Below, piece after piece: positions 42,989 to 52,564 of a stretch of 64,000 bases of DNA; within the stretch, counting starts at the first letter, position 1; each line of letters begins with the position of its first letter. Location: positions 682,001 to 746,000 of the forward strand of contig NZ_QGOL01000002.1 of NCBI RefSeq assembly GCF_003259255.1, read 5' to 3'. This DNA comes from Algoriphagus litoralis. Its GTDB lineage: Bacteria; Bacteroidota; Bacteroidia; Cytophagales; Cyclobacteriaceae. The notes beneath the pieces are model-generated. The model ran no database searches. It was not told where the DNA came from and saw nothing but the letters and a program-made list of their open reading frames with translations. Made by a program: the position numbers and the translations under genes.

Positions 42989-45628
42989 GTGAGTAAGAAT
43001 TTCAAATTTATTGGCCTACTTTTCTTCTGCTTTCAGTCAGTCCTTGGGTTGAGTCAGACCTCCCGCATTGCGGGAAAAGTCACGGATGACGCCTCTGGAA
43101 TGCCAGTTCAGGATGTTCATATTTTTATTCCAAACACGACTTTTCAGGCGTTCTCGGATTCTTCCGGACGTTTTTTGATCACAGGAATTCCCGAAGGAAA
43201 ATGGGAGATTCAAGTGTGGGGACATGGATGGAATGCGCATCGGCTACCCCTTGTGCTGAAAGCAGGAATTCCAAAAAACATTGAGGTCAAGCTAAACCAA
43301 TCTGGAAAGGGGGATCCTATTGGAGAGGTATTTTCCAAAGGCCCTCCAGCCAAATTGATGGATCAGGTGATGGAGGCATTTGTCGGTGCAGATTTCAAAA
43401 AACGGGAAATTGGCCTGCTGAATACTGATAAACTGGTTTTTGAAAAGCTGGAGGACAAAAGCTTCAGAGTCCACTCGATTGGGCCGATTTTTTTCTCGAA
43501 TAATGAAACAGGCTATTTGGTTTCAACCTATTTCCAGCCTTTTTCACTTGGTTCGGTGGAAAAAATTAAGGCTGAATACAGTTACTTCGAGTTGCCAACA
43601 GAACCGGTGAAGGAGCCGGCTTGGAGAAAGCGACGGATGGAAGTCTACCAAGAATCTCCACAGAAATACCTCTCTGATTTGATGACGGGAGTATCGGAAA
43701 GTTTTGAAGCCGATCCCAATCCGGAAGTTTCCTTCGCGGACTATTCGGGTGATTACCTTTTGAGTTTTGCGAAACCCCTTTCAGTCAATCTTCCTAGTGG
43801 GAAAAAAGGGCAATTGGAATACAGAGGGGAAAAACTGGCGGTCAAATTTAATGGAGCTCCAGTAAACGCCGAAGAACTGCTGCTCACCGGGGCTTTCACT
43901 GAAATGAATCCAATCGATGGAATTCCCACCAACTTCAATGCCGATAAGCTGATCAAACTGGCCAATTTGGAAAAGACTGCTGAGACCATGCAGGAGCGAA
44001 TCTTTGTCCATACGGATCGCAGGCACTATTGGCCGGGAGAGATGCTTTACTTCAAAGCATACCTGAATTACGGTAATCCACTGATGGCAGAAGAACTGAG
44101 TAAAGTACTTCATGTGGAGCTGCTGGACAGTGGGGGGTATGTCTTGATGCATCGGGTTTTTAAGATTAATGCAGGGGTCTCTTCCGGACACCTTTCCCTG
44201 CCGGATCAGGAGTCAGGTAATTTTATCCTCCGAGCGTATACTGCCTGGGGACAAAATTTCCGCGAGGCTGATTTTTTCCAGCCTATTCAGATCCTCGGAC
44301 ACCAATACGAGCCCGCAGTCACCGAAATCAATGAAAGGGCAATGGGAATCGGTGTTTTCTCTGACAAGCAATCCTATGAAGGAGGTGAAAAAGTCAAGCT
44401 CAATGTGATGGCCTTCAATGCTGCAGGTAATCCAATCAATGCCAACCTTTCTGTGACGGTGTTGGATCTCAATCAGGCGGTGGCGATTCCGGAGGCGAAA
44501 AGCATGGAAGAGAGTTTTCAACCCAAAGTCGCAAAAAGACCGATCGAAGAGTTTCCCCAACATCCAGAAACCGGATTTACTTTAAAAGGACAACTTTTGG
44601 ATATCGGAGGGCAGGCAGTTTCAGGCAGCATGAAAGCGTTTATCAATGGCTACACCGATGTCAGGACGCTTGGCACAGACAAATTGGGGAATTTTGAATT
44701 GCCGTCATCCAATTTTGATGGTCAGTTTGAAATAGCCTTACAGGCTACAGATCGCGATGCACGACCTGTGCGCAATATCAGCTTGGCGATCAACACTTAC
44801 CCGGTCGAGGAGCTACCTGAGTTTTCTGGATTCACAGCTGTTGTGCCAAGGGGAATTCAGCCCGCTGAAGATATTGAACCTCTCCGGGATATGGAATTTG
44901 GTGAAATCCTCATGGAAGAAGCGATCATCGAAGATAAGCGTGAGATTTCCATTGGCCCGATGATTTATGGACAGCCGGATAGGGTTGTCAAGACGGAAGA
45001 TATTTTTTTAAACGGTACACCCATTCAATTTTTATATCAATTGGCAGCTCAAGTGCCAGGAATGACTGTCTATGGTACTCCTCCGTCAGTTCGATTTCGG
45101 GGAGGAGAGCCTTTGGTTTTGATCAATGGAGCACCAGTTAATTCCCCAAGCGGAGGAACTTTTGGAGGAACGGGAGGAGGACAGACAGCTTATGATGTGA
45201 TCAGCAATTTGGATGTACTATCCATTGAGCGGGTAGAGATCATCCGCAGATTGGTGCCGCAATACGGAGATCAAGGTAGAAATGGCCTTATTTCAATCAT
45301 CCTTAAGTCTGGGCTTGATCGTACTAAAGCGATGGAAGCCAACATGAATAACTATACGATATTTAGGTTTGACGGCTATCCGATGGATCATTCCTTTGTG
45401 GAAATTGAAAAATATCGGGCAGATTTCCCCTTTTTGGACCCGTATAAGCCAACCCTGTATTGGAATCCTTACCTGATCACAGAAGAATCAAGTATGACAC
45501 AGTTGATAGAATTTCAGCTGAATGAGCAATCAGGGCCGATATGGGTAGAGATCAGAGGAATTTCTGACTTGGGAGAACCGCTGCATGGGACCTTTCTGAT
45601 CAACGATACGCCTACCAAGGAAAAATGA
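42989..45628 (+). CDS. Macroglobulin-TonB-plug surface protein without barrel, paralogue 1
   Basis: Exported protein of about 879 residues from a GTG at 42989, which gives a clean signal peptide (FKFIGLLFFCFQSVLGLSQT). Domain order: a carboxypeptidase-regulatory-like domain (SRIAGKVTDDASGMPVQDVHIFI), an alpha-helical/beta linker, a macroglobulin MG2-like domain (IFVHTDRRHYWPGEMLYFKAYLNY), a further beta domain, and near the C-terminus a TonB-receptor plug (VRFRGGEPLVLINGAPVNSP; IERVEIIRRLVPQYGDQGRNGLISIIL). The protein then closes with a TLYWNPYLIT beta domain, with no 22-strand barrel. Function is unknown; the layout suggests envelope or substrate handling. The next gene is a paralogue. Confidence 0.82.
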   Translation: MSKNFKFIGLLFFCFQSVLGLSQTSRIAGKVTDDASGMPVQDVHIFIPNTTFQAFSDSSGRFLITGIPEGKWEIQVWGHGWNAHRLPLVLKAGIPKNIEVKLNQSGKGDPIGEVFSKGPPAKLMDQVMEAFVGADFKKREIGLLNTDKLVFEKLEDKSFRVHSIGPIFFSNNETGYLVSTYFQPFSLGSVEKIKAEYSYFELPTEPVKEPAWRKRRMEVYQESPQKYLSDLMTGVSESFEADPNPEVSFADYSGDYLLSFAKPLSVNLPSGKKGQLEYRGEKLAVKFNGAPVNAEELLLTGAFTEMNPIDGIPTNFNADKLIKLANLEKTAETMQERIFVHTDRRHYWPGEMLYFKAYLNYGNPLMAEELSKVLHVELLDSGGYVLMHRVFKINAGVSSGHLSLPDQESGNFILRAYTAWGQNFREADFFQPIQILGHQYEPAVTEINERAMGIGVFSDKQSYEGGEKVKLNVMAFNAAGNPINANLSVTVLDLNQAVAIPEAKSMEESFQPKVAKRPIEEFPQHPETGFTLKGQLLDIGGQAVSGSMKAFINGYTDVRTLGTDKLGNFELPSSNFDGQFEIALQATDRDARPVRNISLAINTYPVEELPEFSGFTAVVPRGIQPAEDIEPLRDMEFGEILMEEAIIEDKREISIGPMIYGQPDRVVKTEDIFLNGTPIQFLYQLAAQVPGMTVYGTPPSVRFRGGEPLVLINGAPVNSPSGGTFGGTGGGQTAYDVISNLDVLSIERVEIIRRLVPQYGDQGRNGLISIILKSGLDRTKAMEANMNNYTIFRFDGYPMDHSFVEIEKYRADFPFLDPYKPTLYWNPYLITEESSMTQLIEFQLNEQSGPIWVEIRGISDLGEPLHGTFLINDTPTKEK

Positions 45629-45673
45629 GTCAAAAATTGAATATTTACATTCGCTAAACCAACCCACTAGTTT

Positions 45674-48427
45674 ATGAAACGAAGGACACTTTTTTTTCTA
45701 TTCACCTTTTGGCTACTTGCCAACGTGGCGCATGCACAATCTGGCTCCATCATCGGAATGGTAAAAGATGCAGAAACTGGTGAAACGTTACCTTTTTGCA
45801 ATGTATTCATCAATAACACCACGATCTCAACCGTCACGGATATGGATGGGAAATTCGTCCTTTCGGGTCTGGAGCCTGGATCCTTGGAAGTGGGGTTTTC
45901 CTTCATGGGTTACGTCGCTGAAACTCGAAAAGTAACCCTTAATCCCGGGGGAACACTGACGGTCAATCTGGATATGAAGCCCTTTGCGACCGAACTGACT
46001 GATGTGGAGATTAAAGCATCTAGAGATAAATCTTGGGAACGAGATTTAAACAAGTTTAAAAATCTTTTCATTGGAATCGATGATGCGGCGGCCAAAACTC
46101 AAATCATGAATCCATGGGTGATTGACTTTCCCGTAGCGACGGAAAAGGGTGCTTTTACGGCAAAATCGGATCTTCCCATCGAAATAGAAAATCGTTTTTT
46201 GGGCTACAAGGTTACGTTTAACCTCAATGAGTTTTTTGATTCTCCGACGAATTACAGAATTGTCGGAGCCGCGAGATTTGAAGAAATGAAGCCTGTTTCG
46301 GAGGCAGAGAAAACAACTTGGGAAAAAAATCGCGCAGATATCTACAAAAAATCACCGATGAATATGTTCCGCTCCATCCTCAATGGCACTCAGGAGCGAG
46401 AAGGTTTCTACCTCTATGGAGATAAAGCCGGCGGGTCAGCCAGCAGCAATATGCGGAGTGATATTTTTGCAAATGAACTGGGTAAATCCGTAGTGGAGTA
46501 CAAGGCGGACCCGCTCGTGACTCCTACCAGTCCTCCCGGTCAATTCTTTATCAATCTCAAAGGGCGGATAGAAATTCATTACCAAAAGGGTTTTGCGCAA
46601 GCAAATACCTACAAAGATGCACCCTATCCCATCTCATGGCTCGAAGTGAATGGAGGCAAGGTAAAAGTCCGTGAAAACGGAATGGTCATGAACCCACAGG
46701 ATTTGGTGTTTTCCGGCGATATGGATCGCAAGCGAATCTCCAACTTGCTGCCGTTGGATTACAATGCCGAGAAGGCAATCCTGCTGCAGGATCTGGCCAA
46801 AACTGCTAAAAATTATCAGGAAAAAGTCTATCTCCATACAGACAAACCCTATTACTATGCCGGTGATCAGGTCTTTTTCAAAGGCTATTTTGCGTATGGC
46901 AACCCTTATCTGCGCGATGAGCTCAGCAAGGTGCTGCATGTAGAGCTTATCAGCGGCGAACGGGATATGGTCATCGAGAAAAAATTCCAGATTCGAGACG
47001 GAATCGTCGTAGGGGATTTTTATCTCCCGGATTCATTGTCTGAGGAGAAATATTTCATCCGTGCTTACACTAACTGGATGCGAAACTACGGCCCCAATCA
47101 GTATTTTCTCCAACCCATCAGTATTCTAGACCCATACAAGCGGATCGCTCCAGAGGAGACGTTTACCTCGTGGGCTAATCAAGGAGCAGCGATCAAAGCG
47201 GATAAAGCCCAATTTGGACCGCGAGAGAAAGTGACTGTCACGCTGAACGTAAGCAACGCAAAAGGACAGGCTATTCCTGCTACTCTTTCTGTAGGCGTAT
47301 GGGATGTGAGACAAGTGGTGCCTGTCAAAAGAACTGTAGAGATGGGGCAGGTCCTTGATTTGCAGGGAGTACCGGAAAGCTTGGGCTTGGATCGTTTTTC
47401 TTATCCGGTCGAAAAAAGCCTGAATCTCTCCGGAATAGTCACCGATGACAAGGGCAAAGGTACGTCAGCAGAAGTCACTGCTTTTGTCAATGATTTTCAG
47501 GGAATGATAGATATGGAATCGAAAAATGACGGAACCTTCTCCATGGAGGAAATGGAGTTTTATGGCCCAATGAAGTTGGCTTTTTCGGCTTCAGACAAAA
47601 AAGGAAAACCACTTAAAATCGACCTTTCCACTCCGCTCAAAGCACCGATTGCTTTGCCGGCAGATGCCTATTTCCCAAGATTTATCACGCTAGCTAATCC
47701 AGTGAGAATCCGTGAAATCGAAGAGGAAGTAGTGGAAGAAAAAGAGTCCAAACCCACTGGAAAACAAGCCATCTACGGGAATCCGGATTTTGTGGTACCA
47801 GGAGAAGATCTTACTAAAACTGGAGTAAATTCAGACTTGGTAAATAGTCTGGCAGGCAATGTTCCAAGTATGCGCGTGACGACTGTAGGGGCTACAGGTC
47901 AGCAGCAAATCCGAATCAGAGGTGGATCGGTCTCAGGAACTGGTAGCATGGAGCCGCTGGTCATGCTGAATGGTGCGATCATGGGTGCTTCCGGGGCCTC
48001 CAATGCGGCTGATAATCTCAGAGGCATCAATCCATTTGATATTGATCGTGTGGAGGTAGTCACCCGAATGGCTCCAATGCTGGGAGATCAGGGAAGAAAC
48101 GGAATCATTGCCGTGTACCTCAAAGACAATCTGGATCAGGGAATGGATGGCTTGGCAGGACAGCCTGGGATCAAAGAGTTTGTAGTACATGGGTATCAAC
48201 CTACAGGTAACTTTGTCCCTGTGGACTACGAGCAGATCACCGAAAAAGTAGAAAAAGATGACCGGCAAACCCTGTATTGGAATCCTTTTCTAATTGTAGA
48301 TGAGAAAGGAACCGTAAGCTTTTCATTTTACACCAATGATTCCGAGGGTCCTGTAGCAGTCGAAGTGCGGGGATTGGGAATCGATGGTGAGGTGATCGTC
48401 GGGACGTTTATCCTCAATCAGAAATAG
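45674..48427 (+). CDS. Macroglobulin-TonB-plug surface protein without barrel, paralogue 2
   Basis: The 917-residue protein has the same architecture as its upstream neighbour: signal peptide (FLFTFWLLANVAHAQS), carboxypeptidase-regulatory-like domain (SIIGMVKDAETGETLPFCNVFI), MG2-like domain (VYLHTDKPYYYAGDQVFFKGYFAY), and a C-terminal plug (IRIRGGSVSG; IDRVEVVTRMAPMLGDQGRNGIIAVYL), ending with TLYWNPFLIVDEKGTVSFSFY. A tandem duplication is the simplest origin. It is followed by a PorT-like barrel protein after 32 bases, so the three may act together. Confidence 0.84.
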   Translation: MKRRTLFFLFTFWLLANVAHAQSGSIIGMVKDAETGETLPFCNVFINNTTISTVTDMDGKFVLSGLEPGSLEVGFSFMGYVAETRKVTLNPGGTLTVNLDMKPFATELTDVEIKASRDKSWERDLNKFKNLFIGIDDAAAKTQIMNPWVIDFPVATEKGAFTAKSDLPIEIENRFLGYKVTFNLNEFFDSPTNYRIVGAARFEEMKPVSEAEKTTWEKNRADIYKKSPMNMFRSILNGTQEREGFYLYGDKAGGSASSNMRSDIFANELGKSVVEYKADPLVTPTSPPGQFFINLKGRIEIHYQKGFAQANTYKDAPYPISWLEVNGGKVKVRENGMVMNPQDLVFSGDMDRKRISNLLPLDYNAEKAILLQDLAKTAKNYQEKVYLHTDKPYYYAGDQVFFKGYFAYGNPYLRDELSKVLHVELISGERDMVIEKKFQIRDGIVVGDFYLPDSLSEEKYFIRAYTNWMRNYGPNQYFLQPISILDPYKRIAPEETFTSWANQGAAIKADKAQFGPREKVTVTLNVSNAKGQAIPATLSVGVWDVRQVVPVKRTVEMGQVLDLQGVPESLGLDRFSYPVEKSLNLSGIVTDDKGKGTSAEVTAFVNDFQGMIDMESKNDGTFSMEEMEFYGPMKLAFSASDKKGKPLKIDLSTPLKAPIALPADAYFPRFITLANPVRIREIEEEVVEEKESKPTGKQAIYGNPDFVVPGEDLTKTGVNSDLVNSLAGNVPSMRVTTVGATGQQQIRIRGGSVSGTGSMEPLVMLNGAIMGASGASNAADNLRGINPFDIDRVEVVTRMAPMLGDQGRNGIIAVYLKDNLDQGMDGLAGQPGIKEFVVHGYQPTGNFVPVDYEQITEKVEKDDRQTLYWNPFLIVDEKGTVSFSFYTNDSEGPVAVEVRGLGIDGEVIVGTFILNQK

Positions 48428-48459
48428 GTCTATTGACTAGGATTCGGTTAAATTTGAGG

Positions 48460-49110
48460 ATGCAAAAATTTCTCGTTTTTTCCTTTCTTCTACTACTTCC
48501 ATTGGGGGCTCTAGCCCAGTTGAGTGTAGGAATTAGAGGAGGATATGCCACATCTTCGTATAGCTATCAGCCTTTGGCCTCTACTCGGAGTCGGTCTGTA
48601 GATGGAATCGGTGCTCCGACCTTTGCCTTTGTAGCTGAATATTTTAATTCCAAAAACGCTGGAATAGAACTGAATCTGCAGCACATTACGCTTGGATTCA
48701 GACAGATTAACCAGTTGGAGCAGGTGAACCAGACGGAATTTTCTTACCTGAAGGTACCGGTATTGGCCAGTTTTTTTGCGGGAAGATCCGGGCGGTTTCA
48801 GATCAAATTTGGCCCGCATTTGGGGTATTTGCTTCAGGCAAAAGATATTGCTCGGGGATTCAATGATGCCAGTCCTCCTGAGATTCCAACCTATGGAGGG
48901 CCCGATGACTCGCCCAATCAATTGATGTATGGGATCACTGCAGGTGCTGGAATTTCCAAGCTATTTGGAAAAAGCACAATTTCCGGCGAAGTCAGATTTG
49001 CCTACGATTTCACCAATCCCGAGAATCAAGACAGGATTTATGACATGAGCTCCACCAATCTCGAGTTTACAATAGCCTATCTTTTTAGAATTACAGAAAA
49101 GAAGTTTTAA
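48460..49110 (+). CDS. PorT-family outer-membrane beta-barrel protein
   Basis: The 216-residue protein begins with a signal peptide (MQKFLVFSFLLLLPLGALAQ) and then alternates amphipathic strands of an eight-stranded-type barrel: LSVGIRGGYATSSYSY, GIELNLQHITLGFRQ, SYLKVPVLASFFAG, RFQIKFGPHLGYLLQA, and ends in LEFTIAYLFRIT with the usual aromatic terminus region. The LKVPVL motif is typical of the PorT/outer_membrane_beta-barrel_2 family. ATG at 48460 is chosen; a TTG at 48433 would add nine residues before the signal peptide. Probably in one operon with the two plug proteins. Confidence 0.82.
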   Translation: MQKFLVFSFLLLLPLGALAQLSVGIRGGYATSSYSYQPLASTRSRSVDGIGAPTFAFVAEYFNSKNAGIELNLQHITLGFRQINQLEQVNQTEFSYLKVPVLASFFAGRSGRFQIKFGPHLGYLLQAKDIARGFNDASPPEIPTYGGPDDSPNQLMYGITAGAGISKLFGKSTISGEVRFAYDFTNPENQDRIYDMSSTNLEFTIAYLFRITEKKF

Positions 49111-49298
49111 AGTTCATTCACCCGGTGTTGCATGCTCAAGTTGACTACTTAACTTTGACACAAAGCCCTAAAACCTATTAAAATCCATGTTGAACATGAA
49201 AACAGTAGGATTTGGCTGGGTAAAGATCTGGCTTGCGGGATTAGCCCGATGAAAAATCGGCGAGACTTAGGTAGCCATAAAAAATAAATAAAAAACAC

Positions 49299-49727
49299 AT
49301 GAAAATTCAGATCATCAACGGACCCAACCTGAACCTGCTCGGAAAGCGGGAGCCGGAAATTTACGGATCTGAGACGTTTGAGGATTATTTTGAGAACCTT
49401 CAGAGACGATTTCCGCAAGTGGAGCTTCAATACTTTCAGAGTAATGTGGAGGGGGAATTGATCAATAAGATTCATGAGGTGGGGTTCAGTTTTGACGCCA
49501 TTCTACTCAATGCGGGAGGCTACACCCATACTTCAGTAGCGATATCGGACGCGCTATCAGGTGTCACCACCCCGACATTGGAAGTGCATATTTCCAATAT
49601 TTACAAGCGTGAAGAGTTTCGTCACAAAAGCATCATTTCCAAATCCTGTGTGGGCATGATCTCTGGTCTTGGCCTGAAAGGCTACGAGCTTGGTGTCCTC
49701 TATTTTCTCAATTCTCCAGACCTATGA
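49299..49727 (+). CDS. aroQ: 3-dehydroquinate dehydratase, type II
   Basis: Third step of the shikimate pathway, in the cytoplasm. The 142-residue length is standard. Signature IQIINGPNLNLLGKREPEIYG has the active-site Arg and Tyr; LLNAGGYTHTSVAISDAL has the substrate Asn and His; VEVHISN-like LEVHISNIYKREEFRHKS completes the site. The 188-base upstream gap shows no clear promoter. The stop overlaps the next start (ATGA). Confidence 0.96.
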   Translation: MKIQIINGPNLNLLGKREPEIYGSETFEDYFENLQRRFPQVELQYFQSNVEGELINKIHEVGFSFDAILLNAGGYTHTSVAISDALSGVTTPTLEVHISNIYKREEFRHKSIISKSCVGMISGLGLKGYELGVLYFLNSPDL

Positions 49728-50785
49728 TCACATTTGCTCCAGGACCATCCAAGGTCTATGACGCGCTTCCTCAATATTTGCAGGATGCTTACAATCACGG
49801 AATCCTCAGTGCCAACCACCGCAGTGGGGCTTTTATGAAACTCTATCAGGAGACTGAGCAGCTCATGCGTGAGAAGCTTCATATGCCGGAGGATTACAAG
49901 TTGCTGTTCACTTCCTCTGCTACAGAGAGCTGGGAAATAATTTCTCAATCCATCGTCGAACAGGCTAGCTTTCACCTCTATTCGGGTTCTTTTGGGAAGA
50001 AGTGGCTGGATTATGCCAAACACATCATTCCAGGGACCAATGCATTGAAGCTGGAAGCCAATCAGGCCATCGATGTGTCTGGGCTCGAAATCGGCGAATC
50101 GTATGACCTGATCGGAATTACCCAAAATGAGACAGCCAATGCCACTCAAGTTCCCATGTCGGTAATTGAAGCTATTGCCGAGAAATTTCCAGAAAAGATG
50201 ATCGCGGTGGATACCACTTCAAGTATGGGTGGGATTGAATTAAACTTTGCGCTAGCGGATATTTGGTATGCTTCGGTGCAGAAGTGTTTTGGCTTGCCAG
50301 CGGGACTTGGTTTATTGATCATCTCTCCAAAAGCAGTCGAAAAAGCTGAGCGAAAAGGGGAAAAAGGCAGATACAACAGTCTGAGCTTTATGCTGGAAAA
50401 TGCTGCCGGCTACCAGACACATTATACTCCTAATGTACTGGGGATTTATTTGCTCAATCGAGTCTTACAGGATATGGAAGAAATTCAGCACGTGGATGCC
50501 ATCCTTCGGAATCGGATGAGAAAACTGGGAAACACCATCGCCCAGTCTGAGAAATTTAGCATGCTGGTCTCCAATGATCAAACTCGAAGTACCACCGTGA
50601 TGGCCGTATCCGGATCTGAAGAGTTGATCTCAGCAGTGAAAAAAGCAGCTGAAAAAGAAGGGATGCAGCTGGGCAGTGGGTATGGACCTTTGAAGCCAAC
50701 CAGTTTCCGAATTGCAAATTTCCCGGCGATCACGGATGCGGAGTTTGACCGATTGATTGAGTTTTTGAAGAATTATAAAGCTTAA
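49724..50785 (+). CDS. serC: Class V aminotransferase, phosphoserine aminotransferase-like
   Basis: PLP enzyme; closest in layout to phosphoserine aminotransferase, which feeds serine synthesis. The 353 residues show FAPGPSKVYDALPQYLQDAY at the N-terminus, SANHRSGAFMKLYQET, FTSSATESWE (PLP phosphate loop), AVDTTSSMGGIEL with the PLP Asp, and SVQKCFGLPAGLGLLI with the PLP Lys near residue 192. It overlaps aroQ by four bases (ATGA), so the two are coupled. The N-terminal motif and lack of a typical SerC substrate loop leave room for a related alanine-glyoxylate-type aminotransferase. Confidence 0.72.
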   Translation: MITFAPGPSKVYDALPQYLQDAYNHGILSANHRSGAFMKLYQETEQLMREKLHMPEDYKLLFTSSATESWEIISQSIVEQASFHLYSGSFGKKWLDYAKHIIPGTNALKLEANQAIDVSGLEIGESYDLIGITQNETANATQVPMSVIEAIAEKFPEKMIAVDTTSSMGGIELNFALADIWYASVQKCFGLPAGLGLLIISPKAVEKAERKGEKGRYNSLSFMLENAAGYQTHYTPNVLGIYLLNRVLQDMEEIQHVDAILRNRMRKLGNTIAQSEKFSMLVSNDQTRSTTVMAVSGSEELISAVKKAAEKEGMQLGSGYGPLKPTSFRIANFPAITDAEFDRLIEFLKNYKA

Positions 50786-50837
50786 GGTTAAAAAGCATTT
50801 GGGCGCTGAGTAAACTTGACCTTGAAACGCTTTTGAA

Positions 50838-50877
50838 ACACCTCCTAAACTTGCCACTTTTAGGAGGGTGTTTTTTT
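50838..50877 (+). terminator. Intrinsic terminator after the aminotransferase gene
   Basis: A long stem (ACACCTCCTAAA with TTTAGGAGGGTGT, one bulged base) is followed by seven T. It separates the aro unit from the convergent flavodoxin gene. Confidence 0.8.
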
Positions 50878-50914
50878 AAGAATTGGGAAGCTTTTGAGAG
50901 ATCAGATTCAATCT

Positions 50915-51496
50915 TTATTCTAATCTAGACGAATGGGACAGCACTAATTTTGCCACTCGGCTTCCAAGGCCAAATCCTTTTCTGAGGAATAATTCATCTA
51001 TATTTTCACCTTCAAAAGGCCCTTCCCCGGTCACTGCAGATGCTCCAAAAGCAGCCTCAGTTTCCTCGCCTCCAGCTACAATCATCCCATAAATCAACAT
51101 GGAATGCAGGATATTCAGCATAACCAGTTCCTCCCCGATTGATACTCCTCCACCAGTAGAAAATGCCGCTCCAATCTTGTTTTTCATAGGACTTCCTTCA
51201 AATGGCCAAGAATTGATAAACTCCTGGACAGCCGGAGCAATGTTGGCATTGTAAACTGGTGAACCTACAATGATTGCAGAAGCCTCTAAAAGGTCGCTTT
51301 CCTTTACTTGCTCGATGGGTAAAAGTCTTACCTCAACTTTTTCAATTGATTTAGCTCCTTCAGCAACTGATTGGGCCAGCTGTTCAGTATTTCCGGATTG
51401 GGAATAATAAGTGATAAGGACTATCGGCAATTCTTGAGAAAAAGAACTGAATACAAGCCCAATCAAAAAGGAAATAAAAAAAGTTAATATTTTCAT
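50915..51496 (-). CDS. Exported flavodoxin-like protein
   Basis: A flavodoxin-fold protein that probably binds FMN. The 193 residues begin with an apparent signal peptide (MKILTFFISFLIGLVFSSFSQE), unusual because flavodoxins and WrbA-type quinone reductases are cytoplasmic. The mature part starts LPIVLITYYSQSGNTEQLAQ (FMN phosphate loop) and continues with AIIVGSPVYNANIAP and AAFSTGGGVSIGEELV (flavin-ring loops). The ATG at 51496 lies six bases after the stop of the upstream short-chain dehydrogenase; TTG at 51502 is less likely. The two form an operon. Its electron partner is unknown. Confidence 0.8.
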   Translation of the reverse strand: MKILTFFISFLIGLVFSSFSQELPIVLITYYSQSGNTEQLAQSVAEGAKSIEKVEVRLLPIEQVKESDLLEASAIIVGSPVYNANIAPAVQEFINSWPFEGSPMKNKIGAAFSTGGGVSIGEELVMLNILHSMLIYGMIVAGGEETEAAFGASAVTGEGPFEGENIDELFLRKGFGLGSRVAKLVLSHSSRLE

Positions 51497-51502
51497 AATC
51501 AA

Positions 51503-52294
51503 TTATTTGGGAGATATTTTCCCAATGATATTTCTTGTCAGGCTTGGAGAAAATTTTGCGATTGTCACGAGAATTTTCCCATGTCCTGTAAAGACAAAAA
51601 CCTTTTTCCTTCTTTCAATGGCTTTTACCATCACTTTAGCTGCTTTGTTGGTCGACCACATCAGGTTGGCAGGACGAGGATCTTGGCGATCGGGGTGAAA
51701 TATACCTTCGTTGTCTATCCTTGTGATGTTACTTTCTACAAATCCCGGATGAATCGTAGTGCAGGAAACTCCACTTCCTTTCAATTCCACTTGCAAGGAT
51801 TCCCCGATGTTTTGAACAGCTGCTTTGGATGCGCCATATGCACCAACACCTGGGTTAGGAACAAAAGCGGCAACACTTCCGATCAATGCCAATCGTCCCT
51901 TTGTTTTTCGAAGATGAGGCAATGCATATTTGCAGGTGAGCGCCAATCCAGTCACATTCACAGCCAGTTGACGATTCCAGTCTGATTCATTCAGGTCTTC
52001 AATTTTGCCTAAAACACCATAGCCAGCATTTGCAACAGCTATGTCAAGTTTGCCAAAATCTTGAATAAGTTGCGAGACACAATCCTCGATGCTTTTCGAA
52101 TCCAGTACATCACAAAAATAGGCTTTGGCTTTGCCTCCTTTAGCTTCGATTTCCTTTACTACTTCATTCAGGAGGTCCTTCCTTCGTGCCGAGACGGCTA
52201 CAGTTGCCCCATGGGATGCGAATTCTAAAGCGATCCCTTTGCCCAAACCAGAAGAGGCACCTGTAATCCAAACGACTTGATTGCTGTGTTTCAT
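51503..52294 (-). CDS. Short-chain dehydrogenase/reductase
   Basis: NAD(P)-dependent oxidoreductase of the classical SDR family, substrate unknown. The 263 residues have the Rossmann motif TGASSGLGKG near residues 12-21, the VANAG-like AVANAGYG, the catalytic Ser in LIGSVAAF and YGASKAAV with Tyr and Lys. The NADP-favouring SARRKD follows beta-2. The C-terminal stretch VFVFTGHGKILVTIAKFSP is hydrophobic and may touch the membrane. It is transcribed first, followed directly by the flavodoxin gene. Confidence 0.9.
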   Translation of the reverse strand: MKHSNQVVWITGASSGLGKGIALEFASHGATVAVSARRKDLLNEVVKEIEAKGGKAKAYFCDVLDSKSIEDCVSQLIQDFGKLDIAVANAGYGVLGKIEDLNESDWNRQLAVNVTGLALTCKYALPHLRKTKGRLALIGSVAAFVPNPGVGAYGASKAAVQNIGESLQVELKGSGVSCTTIHPGFVESNITRIDNEGIFHPDRQDPRPANLMWSTNKAAKVMVKAIERRKKVFVFTGHGKILVTIAKFSPSLTRNIIGKISPK

Positions 52295-52507
52295 ATTTGA
52301 TTATGGCTGGTGTCCTATGAATATAATCCTAAATGGAGAATCTATTGGTAGAAATGGTTTTTTGTTAGGTAGCAAATCATTCTTCACTAGCTGAAGAAGG
52401 TAATAGTTTTGGCTCCAAAATGTAAAAAGTGCAGCCAAATAATAGTTTTTAATCTAGTTCTGGCTGCAAATGATGTGCTTTTCAAAATTTTAATTTCCTC
52501 ATAAAAC

Positions 52508-52539
52508 CAAAAAATCCCACTGGTCTGATCCAGTGGGAT
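52508..52539 (-). terminator. Intrinsic terminator after the M14 operon
   Basis: On the minus strand ATCCCACTGG, a 6-base loop, CCAGTGGGAT, then TTTTTTGG. It lies 25 bases after the stop at 52565. The rest of the 270-base gap up to the dehydrogenase start has a few GGCTnCAAA-like repeats and no gene. Confidence 0.85.
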
Positions 52540-52564
52540 GTTCTAGGTATTGAATATCAATATA

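Noticed and set aside
49187-49252. A 21-codon reading frame (MLNMKTVGFGWVK...) in the gap before aroQ
   Set aside because: Too short, no recognisable start signal and no domain. It could be chance in a 188-base gap.
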